DNA of 64,000 nucleotides. Source: Jaltomata sinuosa (lineage: Eukaryota; Streptophyta; Magnoliopsida; Solanales; Solanaceae). A program made the position numbers and the translations under genes. The stretch spans positions 703,959 through 767,958 of the forward strand of contig QJPP01001783.1 in NCBI GenBank assembly GCA_003996215.1, given 5' to 3'. Positions 23,680 to 33,523 of the stretch are shown in pieces. Within the stretch, counting starts at the first letter, position 1. The number at the start of each line of letters is the position of its first letter. A model generated the notes under the pieces. The model had not been told where the DNA came from, ran no database searches, and worked only from the letters and a program-made list of their open reading frames with translations.

Positions 23680-26600
23680 TGGGTACATTACAAGTCTTCC
23701 ATTTAGATTTTTATGCATTGTTAGACCCAGGGGCTACACTCTATTTTGTAACTCCTTATAAAGCAGTAAATTTTGGTGTCAGTCCCTAAGCTCTCCCAGA
23801 ACCTTTCTCAGTCTCTACTCCATTTGGTGATCCAATTATAGCTAGACGGGTATATAAAAATTTCCCTGTCATAATTTCTCAGAAAGTCACCTCAGTCGAT
23901 CTTGTAGAGTTAGAAATGATAGACTTCGATATTATTCTAGGAATGGGTTGGTTACATTCCTATTATGCCTCAGTTGATTACAGAACTAGGATCATTCGAT
24001 TTCAGTTTCTAAACGAGCCAGTCTTAGAGTGGAAGGGTAGTACCTCAGTGTCTGTAGGTCGATTGATCTCTTACCTTAAGGCCAGAAAAATGATTTCCAA
24101 AAGGCATATTTATCATTTTTTTCAGTTTAAGGATTCAAACTCCGAGACCCCAACTCTTGAGTCAGTACCAATGGTGAACGAGTTCCCAGAAGTGTTTCTA
24201 GAAGATCTTCCTGGAGTTCCTCACAAAAGGGAAATTGACTTCAGAATATATCTCGTTCTAGATACCCATCCTATCTCAATTCCTCCCTACAGAATGGCTC
24301 CAGATGAGCTTAAAGAATTGAAAGAACAGTTGTCAGACCTTCTATATAAGGGCTTCATCTGACTCACCATCTCTCCGTGGGGTGCTCTAATTCTCTTCAT
24401 GCATAAAAAATATGGTTCTCTCAGGATGTGTATCGATTACCATCAATTAAACAAAGTCACAATCAAGAATAAGTATCCCATCCCCAGAATTGATGACCTG
24501 TTCGACCAACTTCAGGGTGCTAGTTGTTTCTCTAAGCTAGACCTCAGATCAGGCTATCATCAGCTCAGACTCAGAGATAGTGACATACCAAAGACAACCT
24601 TTAGGACTCGGTGTGGTCACTATGAATTTGTAGTTATATCTTTTGTACTAACAAATGCTCCTACGGCTTTCATGGATTTGATGAACAGAGTGTTCAAGCA
24701 GTATATAGACTTGTTCGTCATTTTCTTCATTAATGATATACTCATATATTCTCAGAGCAAAGAAGAGCATGCAAATAATTTGAGAGTGGTGTTGTAAAGT
24801 CTCAAAGATTATCAGTTATTCGCCAAGTTCAGTAAGTGTGAATTCTACTTAAAATCAGTCACTTTTCTTGGTCATGTGGTGTCTAGTGAGGGAATTTGAG
24901 TCGATTCTCAAAAGATTGAGGCAGTGAGGAATTGACCCTGACCTACCTCTCCGACAGACATCAGGAGCTTCTTGGGTTTGGTCTGTTACTATAGGAGGTT
25001 TGTTGAAGGGTTTTCATTCATAGTTGCTCCATTGACCAGATTGACTCAGAAAAAGGTCAAGTTTTGGTGGTCAGATGAGTGTGAGAAGAGTTTCCTAGAG
25101 TTGAAAATCAGGTTGATTACAGCTCCGTGTTAACTCTACTAGAGGGTTGTAGTGGCTTCATGGTTTATTATGATGCATCCAGGGTCGGCCTGGGTTGTGT
25201 TTTAATACAACAGGGTAAGGTCATATCCTATGTTTCCAGACAACTTAAGGTTCATGAGAAGAACTACCTGACTCATGACCTCAAGCTTGCATCGGTGGTA
25301 TTAGCCCTAAAGATTTGGAGACACTACTTGTATGGTGTTCATGTTGATGTGTTCATAGATCATAAGAGCCTCCAGTATGTGTTCACCCAAAAAGAGTTGA
25401 ATCTTCATCAGAGGAGGTGGCTTGAGTTCCTCAAAGACTATGATATGAATGTGCTCTACCATCCGGGTAAAGCCAATATAGTGGTTGATGCCCTCAGCAG
25501 ACTATCCATGGGTAGTGTGTCACATGTTGAGGAAGAGAATAAAGAATTAGCCAGAGATGTTCACAAGCGTGCTCGTATAGGAGTTTTCTTTATGGACACG
25601 ATAGATGGTGGTGTGGTAGTCCATAATGGGTCAGAATCTTATTTGGTAGCAGAGGTTAAAGGAAAGCAAGATAGTGATCCCATATTGCTTCAGTTGAAAG
25701 GTGTAGTTCATCAGCAGAGAGTAGAGGTTTTCTCCCAAAGGGGAGATGGTGTGCTTCGCTACCAGGGTCATTTATGTGTACCTAATGTGGGTGATTTGAG
25801 GCAGCAAATCCTTAAGGAAGTCTATAATTCCAGATATTCTATTCATCCCAGTGCCACTAAGATGTACCATGATCTATGTAAATTCTATTAGTTGAACAGC
25901 ATAAAGAGGGACATTGCCGATTTTGTGGCTAAGTGTCCCAACTATTAGCAGGTTAAAGTAGAACATCAGAATACAGGAGGTTTGACTCAGAATATTAGAA
26001 TTCCTACTTGGAAGTGGGAGGTAATCAACTAGATTTCATTATGGGTTTACCTCGTACTCGCAGACAGCACGACTCCATTTGGGCAATAGGGGACAGAGTT
26101 ACTAAATTTGCATATTTCTTGGCTGTCAAGACTACAGACTCCGCAAAGGATTATGCCAGACTCTACATCAGCGAGATAGCTAGGTTGCATGGGGTTTCCT
26201 TGTCTATCATCTCAGATAGGGGTCCTCAATTTACATCTCATTTCTGGAGATCATTTCAGAAAGGTTTTGGTACTCAGGTGAATCTCAGTACAACATTTCA
26301 TCCACAGAAGAATGGTCAGGCAGAGCATACCATTCAGACCCTAGAGAACATATTGAGAGATTGCGTGATTGATTTCAAGGGTAGTTGGGATAATCACCTA
26401 CCTCTCATAGAGTTGGCCTATAATAACAGTTTTCATTCCAATATTCAGATGGACCCATATGAGGCACTCTATGGGCATAGATACAGGTCACCAATTAATT
26501 GGTTCGAAGTAGGTAAAGCATCCTTGGTTCGGCCAGATTTGGTTCATGAGGATATGGAGAAAGTTTAACTCATCAGAGAAAGACTAAAGGTAGCTCAGAG

Positions 26601-27085
26601 TCATCAAAAGTCCTATGCAGATGTGAGGAGGAAGGACTTAGAGTTTGAGATCGATGATTGGGTATTCTTGAAAGTCTCACCCATGAAGAGGGTGATGAGA
26701 TTTGGTAAGAAAGGGATGCTCAGTCCCAAATATGTAGGTCCTCATAGATTCTTGAAAAGGATTGGTAATATGGCCTTTGAGTTAGAGTTGCCAGCAGAAC
26801 TAGCAGCGGTTCATCCAGTCTTTCACATTTCTTTGTTTAAGAAGTGTGTGGATGATCCGGCATCGATAGTACCTTTAGAGAGTATGGCTGTGAAGGATAG
26901 CCTCACCTATAAGGATATTTCAGTTAATATTCTTGACCATCAGGTTCATAGGTTGAGAGATAAGGAAGTCATTTCGGTAAAGGTTTTGTGGAAGAATTAG
27001 TCCATAGAGGGAGCTACTTGAGAAGTAGAAGCATCCATGATGACCAAGTACCCTCACCTCTTTCCTTCTGATCTAGTTTCAACTT
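23680..27085 (+). pseudogene. Ty3/gypsy pol of element G
   Basis: Protease with LLDPGAT active-site region at about 23720-23745. The linker and RT follow (23916-24797), with TGA at about 24360 and TAA ending 24797; the catalytic motif reads FIND, not FxDD. RNase H is at about 25127-25530 (YYDAS, THDLKLA, FIDHKS). The integrase zinc region is near 25820-25950. The integrase core is at 26008-26568, with all three acidic positions readable (LDF, SDRG, QAEH), although a base is missing just before it. The C-terminal part with LFKKCVDDP and a chromodomain (26623-27080) is cut by TAG at 26998-27000. It ends with FPSDLVST-like text and TAA near 27085. RT and frame damage rule out activity. Confidence 0.85.
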
Positions 27086-27299
27086 AAGGTAATAGTTCTT
27101 CTCTAGTCTCTCAGTTTAATCTTGTGTAATTCAGTCTCCGTATCTTGTTCAATCAGTTGACCTTGCATTTCAGCATGTTTGCATGTCCATGGGACTAAGT
27201 TCAGTTAGGTATCCATTTCTAGTACTCAGTTGGTAGGGATTACAGCTCTTTCCCTCCAAACTCAGCTTGTTTAGTCTTTATTTGAGGACAAATGATCCC

Positions 27300-27312
27300 A
27301 AGGGGGAGATAT
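27300..27312 (+). other. Polypurine tract of element G
   Basis: AAGGGGGAGATAT immediately before the 3' LTR start TGTAACAC; identical to the tract of A. Confidence 0.85.
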
Positions 27313-27426
27313 TGTAACACTTTAGGATGTGAACCAGCTACTGGACTATACTCAGCAGAAAAACTCAAGAAAAATTTAAGTTTCCAAGAACCACGGATGG
27401 GACCATGGACAGTAGTTTAGAACCAC
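27313..27426 (+). repeat. 3' LTR of element G, first part
   Basis: Starts TGTAACACTTTAGGATGTGAACCAGCTACTGG and parallels 19526-19639. It ends with ACCAC (27422-27426), the target duplicated by H. Confidence 0.9.
27422..27426 (+). repeat. Target-site duplication of H, left copy
   Basis: ACCAC; the right copy is at 36115-36119. Removing H and one copy restores the G LTR sequence. Confidence 0.9.
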
Positions 27427-28549
27427 TGTAATGATCGGATCCGTCGTTATTTGAGGAACCACGACAGCATGAAATGTTAGAAATGATTTAAAATATTTTT
27501 GGTATTAAGTGGAGTGACGTGATCAAAAATTTCAAATTTTAGGAAATCATTCGGGCTGACATCACTCTGCTACAACGGTATTTTATCCACTATAGCAGAA
27601 CTGCTATGGTGGAAGGCCATCCACTATAGCAAAATGACAGGAGGCAGTAACCTCAGAATGAAATTTAATAAAAGATTTCTCCTCCTCAGTTGAGAAACAT
27701 ACGAGGGTTCCTCCAAAACCCTCCAAAGATGCTCCAAGGCTTGGAAGCCATGAGGAGGGATTATGGCTGAAGGGATACGGTATAACTGATTACAGGATTG
27801 TCATTCAGTCGAGAACGCCTTCACAGAGCCAGAAATGCATCCTTGCAGATGCTTGGCATCCAGGCAGGATAGGTTTTTGCTTTGAGTAGATAGACCTGCT
27901 TACATTTGGTACTATTGTATAGTTGAAAAGGAGAATCTATGATTAGGCCTCCGGGTACGGAGTCTGGTGGATTTGATATTGGTTATATATGAATTGGGGA
28001 TCGATTGAATTGATTGGTAAGAGGATGAAATATATTTCGGGATGTTCATGTTGTCCTGGTATGGGAAAATGATAGGATCTCATGGATTGGGATGCCAGAA
28101 AGGTTCGGGGAACCAGAAAATGCTTGGGGTAAATAAATAGGTAATAAAAATGGGGAAATTTCTAGATAAGGTTTTGGGCGTATGAGTAGAATAATAAGGA
28201 GTGACTAAATCACCAAGGTTAAGGGGTTGCTTTCCCATATTGTGACTAACTTTGGAAAGGTTCGAAATCAATGTAGTAAATAAGATGTGTTAATAAAGGG
28301 GGAACGAGATTTAGTCTTTGAACGGATTGGAATTGAGTTTACGTACCCGGGATTAGGGTAGGTGATGGTTATTGATTCGTGTATGCATTGTATGTTTATA
28401 TACTTTTGTCTAAGTAATTGTACGGCATTGCTTAGGGAATTATTTAGAAATGTCCAAAAGTCTTATTTTCAATCTTGTGAAATAAACTAGGTGTTATTGC
28501 TTGTTGGTTTATAAGTGTTGATTGTTCATTGTTTGTGACTGTGGATTTA

Positions 28550-28715
28550 TGTGACATTCGGTTGGTTCGAGTACCATGCCTGGTATGGGATATACTAACA
28601 GTTGGCTCGGATAGCACACCTGGTATGGGACATACTAATGGTTGGCTCGGGTACCACCTTGGTACAGGAATTACTTACTGGTTGGCTCGGGAACCACACC
28701 TGGTATGGGTTTACT
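28550..28715 (+). repeat. Tandem array 1 in H 5' LTR (~42-bp unit)
   Basis: Four copies of a unit like GGTTGGCTCGGGTACCACGCCTGGTATGGGATATACTAAC. The same array is at about 34660-34815 in the 3' LTR and, reversed, in the N LTRs. GGTACCACGCC.. with its neighbours forms short inverted repeats. Confidence 0.85.
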
Positions 28716-28784
28716 TATTGCATTATGCATTTGATTTGGTTCCATGAGTGGACCAGGCTGTGGTTATAAATTGTGATATTGTAT

Positions 28785-28890
28785 TTTGGTCCTTAAGAGG
28801 CCGGGTTGTTATATTAATCTATGAGTTTGGTCTTGGTGTAGACCAGGTTGTTATATTACATGGTGAGTTTGGTCCAGGGGTGGACCGAGT
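28785..28890 (+). repeat. Array 2 in H 5' LTR (~45-bp unit)
   Basis: About three imperfect copies of GAGTTTGGTCTTGGTGTAGACCAGGTTGTTATATTA. The 3' LTR has the same at about 34890-35000. In element N this unit has expanded to about 11 copies. Confidence 0.75.
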
Positions 28891-29248
28891 TATATGTTTG
28901 ACACTTAGGTGTTGTCTAGAGGGGATCCATGGTGGGTCTGGAATATGTAATGGGTTATAATTACTATTTATTGTGGATTGTTGACCATGGTTATAAAAGT
29001 GGATCACAAGTGACTAGTAAGCTAGGGGAATGACTGAGAGTCAGGTGTCGTACTACTAGCTGGTATTGTCATGTTGGGGAATTGTCTAGGGACCCTAGTG
29101 GGTCCCAAATACTCTTGAGTAGCACCATGAGGGTAGTGGGTCTAGATTGACAGGGACTAGGTCATTTCTATATGAATAGTTATGGAGGGGGTTGACTAGG
29201 ATAATGGAAGGGCAGTCAGGGTTGGATTTAGTGGTTTGGTTACGGTTA

Positions 29249-29405
29249 AGGTGACTTGGGAAGTCTAAGGATAAGGTGACTTGGGAAGTCTAAGGCTAGG
29301 TGACTTGGGAAGTCTAAAGCTAAGATGACTTGGGAAGTCTAAGGCTAAGGTGACTAGGGAAGTCTAAGGCTAGGTGACTTGGGAAGTCTAAGTTTGTGTG
29401 AATCA
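29249..29405 (+). repeat. Array 3 in H 5' LTR (22-25-bp unit)
   Basis: Six to seven copies of GTGACTTGGGAAGTCTAAGGCTAAG, the spacing alternating between 22 and 25 bases. Counterpart in the 3' LTR at about 35358-35520. Confidence 0.85.
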
Positions 29406-30006
29406 GAAGTCTAGAGAGTGAGGGAGTTGGCAACGGAAGGAATAGGAATGGTTGAGGTTTGGATTGTAGTTAGAAGGGTGATGCGATGTTGGAGGATGCA
29501 ACTAGATTATTTTTTTTCATGTTTTTCCCTATTTTTCCTATATGATGGTTTGTGTGGATTCGGGTCGACCCATGATGCCTACCAGTACGTGTGTTTGTAC
29601 TGACTCTACTCTTGCTATACCTTTTTGGTATAATCTGGTTGCAGGGTTGGTGATGTTTCATAGGTACATAATGATAGTAATCTTCTACAGCTTATGTCTT
29701 TTGATTCCATGACGGTAGTTGTGTCTCATTTACATTTCTCTATATCAAGCATGTAGTAGCTCTTGTACCTGTTTTAGATTAGGTCCTAGGGTGGGTGTTT
29801 TAAAGTTGCAAGATGGTCTTATTGTATTCTTCATAAAGAAGTTTTTCTGAATAAAATATTGTAAAGGTTTTCATGTAATATAAATAGAGGTTTCATGGTT
29901 ATATTTGAGTGTTCTGCATTTACCTGTTGGACGATTGGTAAGGGTTCGTCTATCTAGGTGTATAAAGTAGGCGCCTGCACAGCTCAGTAGGTTGGGTCAT
30001 GACAGA

Positions 30007-30019
30007 TGGTATCAGAGCC
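30007..30019 (+). other. Primer binding site of element H
   Basis: TGGTATCAGAGCC, two bases after the LTR end; initiator tRNA-Met type. Confidence 0.85.
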
Positions 30020-31190
30020 TAGGTTACCGGTCTCCCAGTACAAGAGAAAATGTCAAATAGAGTCCTACTTGACGTCTACATCTAATCTTTGGGAAACTAT
30101 GAAGCATTCTAGAAAATATCTACCTTCTTTCATTCCTTTGTGCGGTTTGTTTACTTGCTTGTATGGGATGAGTACAATTGGTATCTCTCGATCCCAATTG
30201 GTATCTCTACAAATTTAAGGAGGTCGTTATACTCCGGCTACGATAAGACAAGCAGGATAGGTTGGAATTGGGAAGGTTCCAATTGGTATCTGGCCTGAGA
30301 GGTTGTGGTAAACATGGATAACCGGCTAATGGTCATCCATGAATAAGAATAGAAGGTAAATTTATGTGACTTGATTTTGCTGTGGCCTTGAGTGGAAATG
30401 TTATGTATTACTATGTTTTTAGGACCTATTTAAATTGCGTGTACTTGGTTACCTTGATATGAATGTTGAGTCTGCAGAGGATCATAAGTTAGAAGTAATG
30501 CATCTTGGTTCTTTGCATAACTGCTAAATGTATTGATTGAAAAAATTGTATCACATCTTGAAAAAGACTTATCATTGGTTAAGATGATAAGGGGATGGAA
30601 ATTGTGACTGTAGGGAAACTTTGGTTTCAGGATGGTCGGGACTTGGTTGGGAACCATGGGAAAAAGGGAGTTATTTTTGTGTAATAGCGGGGAGGTATTG
30701 TTGGGAACGATTGTCCATTGTAAATATTTTGTGATTGACAATTTTCTGATGCTGAGTTTTGATATGTGCTTTGCCAGGAATGGTCTTGAGGGTAATCTAA
30801 GACCATGGCGGGATTGATGGGATAAGACAATGATAACTGGGAAGGGGGAAGGATACACGTTGCTGAGAAGTCTAATTTTTGGACTGTTATCGTCGGGACC
30901 GCCATAGCGGAGGGACGCGGGGCAGAAACCCCTGCTTTGTTTTCCCCTATTTTCATCCAATCCCAGGGCTTCAAAATGCAATAGTAAGATTTGAATTGCA
31001 AGGAAAACAAGGAAATTAGATAAAGAACTAATCTAGTATTGCATAAAAAGGGAAATAGTGTCTGAAACTAGCATGCACGTGCTAAAACAAAGGGAAAAGG
31101 GGAATGGGAAATATTGTCTTAAACAAGCCCAAACGGGGGCAAATCCCAAAAGGCAGTAAAAATGTATTATAAAGGGGAGGGGAGGTCCTA
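30020..31190 (+). other. 5' leader and non-coding interior of H
   Basis: No gag. The first part (to about 30975) is shared with N in reverse (51624 back to about 50600), for example the GGAATGGTCTTGAGGGTAATCTAAGACCATGGCGGGATT passage at 30778. One CCGCCATAGCGG motif is at 30899-30910. The open frames on the minus strand at 30430-31010 have no recognisable domain. Confidence 0.6.
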
Positions 31191-31301
31191 AACCTCATCG
31201 TCGCTCAGGAAGGGGAACTCATGCCTGTCCTCGGGCTCCAGGGTAGGAAGCTCTTGGCTGGAGGAAACACTAAATAATATGACTTTGATGGTCTTCCACA
31301 T

Positions 31302-32353
31302 CTAGGAAAACATACAGTCTCGGGAATGCCTTTTCTTCTTTGCCTCCTCTAACTCCCTTCGGAGTGTAGCAAAGTCCTGAGCAGTATAGGGTGGGGCTGT
31401 ACCTTCACCAGAAGCAGTACCCTCCATGAACCTCCTAACCGCAGCTAGGTTCTCCTCTAGCTGAGTGCTAGTGATCGGGGGCTGAGGATGGGAAGGGGTA
31501 GGGGTGTCATCATCATCATCATCGTCGGCCTCCTTGACTGGCTGACTGCTTGCTGCTTCGCCCACCTTTCTCTTCTTATTAGAGATTACCTTCACCCAGA
31601 CAGGGTCGAAGAGGTCGTTCTTAGCCACCTCCAAGTCAGTATGGTCCTCAGGCACTCCAAACTACCTGCACAATTCGGACACCAAGCCCAGAAGATAGGG
31701 GCCCTTCCTATGACCCCGGTAGAATTCCTTCCACTCGGAGATAATTTGTTCCCCCACATTCATAATAATGCCTTACATGGCACAAGCAATCACCAGGGCC
31801 TAGTCATAGTTCACATCAGTCTTGTTGCCCGACGGGCGGATTCTTTGGGATACCAAGTTTAACCACCTCCTGGCATCAGCGGAGAAGTAAGCGCTAGTGA
31901 TGCCCTCGGGACTGTCCCAGTAGACCTGATCTCTGAACTCTGAAATTACCAAGGTATCTCTCAACCATGTCATATCCCAAAGTCTAGCCTTGGCCTCGTA
32001 GGCAGAATTCGAAACATGAGGTACTTCTAGCACCTCATTGAGAGTATGGGCATCCACGGGAACATCTACCCTTCGGATTCTGATAGTGGGGTTTGGATCA
32101 TCAAAAAGGACGGTAGGAAGTATGGCATAGAACTACCGTACCTAGCCTGTCTGGGTGGAGGAGATACTAGCAAGAACTCCCAACCAAACTCTCGCACTCT
32201 GCGATGGAAGGCAGCTGCTTTTCCATCCACACATGTCACCTTGCACCCCCTCTCATAGCAAAATCCCAGTCTCTGATAATCCATGAACCTCTCCCGGCTA
32301 GCGTCATTTGGGAAACGCTCATAGGGATACATGGGCAATTTTCCTTCAGCCAT
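31302..32353 (-). pseudogene. Antisense 'putative plant transposon protein'-like gene in H
   Basis: Three overlapping minus-strand frames form one decayed protein of about 350 residues: 32353-32066, then (after frameshifts between about 32160 and 32090, with a TAG in VR*FYA) 32090-31800, then on with stops to 31655-31302. It reads FERFMDYQRLGFCYERG-type N-terminus, REFGWEFLL, VR.FYA, FDDPNPTIRIRRVDVPVD, HTLNEVLEVP, ARRWLNLVSQRIRPSGNKTD, NVGEQIISE; these fit the plant-specific domain usually labelled 'putative plant transposon protein' (from memory, likely PF20167). The C-terminal part has an acidic run (seven Asp), a Pro-rich stretch and a likely coiled coil (QLEENLAAVRRFME, LRRELEEAKKK). Function unknown. 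Orientation is opposite to the LTRs. Absent from sister element N. Confidence 0.7.
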
Positions 32354-33523
32354 TGGAAGTACAACATATGATGTAGCAAGAAACCTAGATTAGAACTCGA
32401 TAAGGCACAAGGGATTTTGGAAAAAAAAAGGGGAAAAATTTTATAAGTGTCAACTTGGGAAGCTACTAGTTCGCGGCCTTCCGCTATAGCGGATGATCAT
32501 CCGCCATAGAAGAACCACCATAGAAGAAAAATATTTGCCGTGGTGAAACCACAATAGTAGAGCATAACCGCTACAGGGGTATTCATCATCCCGGAAGCTT
32601 CAAGGTGTGCAATAATGGCGCCTGTTAACTGAAAACTCTGTTTCTAACAATCCAAGTTCAGATCAGTTCTTCTAAAGTATTCTATTATTGTTTCCTAAAA
32701 ACATTTGGGCATTATAACCCCTAAATTCCGTCCAAATCACAATTTTTGTTCAAGAACAACCCTTCACCTTTCACCCCATTTTTGGCCTCTTTTTGGCCAA
32801 AAATAGTGTAATCCTTATGCCCATAACGCCTTGGAGGCATTGTAAACGTAAGGGGAGAATCCATGCTTCAGGAATCCAACAATAATCCAACCCAAGTTCA
32901 AGTTCAAAATCCACTACAATGTATACCCCAAATCCTTGTTTTCTACCAAAATCATGTCTAAATTCATGCAAGGAAGTAAGGAAACAAATAGAAATGATTC
33001 TTACCTGAAATTTTTGACGTCGTAAGCAGGGTGATTGGGAGAGAATATGGTATTTTTGGAAGGAATATAGGGAGAATGAGGGGTGAAATTTGTTTCTCCC
33101 TATTTCAACATGTTGTCAACCGCTATAGTGGTCGGTAGTCCGCTATAGCAGAAGCACAATGGTGGTATAATATCCGCTATAGCGGATGTAAATCCATTTT
33201 TTGGTAAAGGAAAAGTTCTCCCATGTCTTTTCAAATTCGTCTGTTTTGACACGACATGAGGCCCCAGATTTCTTGGGTACTTAGGAAGGGTTACTTCATA
33301 AGAATTATAATAGCTCGAAGGGAACCTATTATTATTCCCAAAAGGAGCGGGATCTAAAAAAAATTTCATCGAGTCGATACAACTAATTAAGGAAAGGTTG
33401 GTGATTCGCTTAGGTTCGTAAGTTACACAGTCATTTAGGGCAGTGAGGGTCCCAAGCTAGTCCCTTCCATTTCTTGATTTTTTGGATTATTAGAGGATGA
33501 ATGATGGGTAAATTGGTATTTGT
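32354..33523 (+). other. Non-coding 3' interior of H
   Basis: Upstream side of the antisense gene. Contains CCGCTATAGCGG at 32481-32492 and 33174-33185 plus several one- or two-base variants (32508-32590, 33119-33160). Small open frames at 32771-32971 and 33100-33369 (minus) show no domain. The end GATGAATGATGGGTAAATTGGTATTTGT precedes the 3' LTR and is shared with N. Confidence 0.6.

Larger units (their letters stand above)
27427..30004 (+). repeat. 5' LTR of element H
   Basis: TGTAATGATCGGATCCGTCG to ..GGTTGGGTCATGACA. Contains three internal tandem arrays (see separate entries) and, near 27568-27620, a cluster of degenerate CCGCTATAGCGG motifs. Open frames at 28529-28960 come from the arrays. 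No protein domain is recognisable. Confidence 0.9.

Noticed and set aside
28529..28960. Two ORFs in the H 5' LTR (with shadows at 34816-35112)
   Set aside because: Repeat-derived LTR text; frame is not conserved between the two LTRs.
29249..29405. Regular short repeats that could suggest a CRISPR array
   Set aside because: Units are directly adjacent without unique spacers, the host is a plant nuclear genome, and the array lies in an LTR.
30430..31010. Long overlapping minus-strand frames in the H leader
   Set aside because: No domain motif; the corresponding N region has stops throughout and the plus-strand leader explains the sequence.
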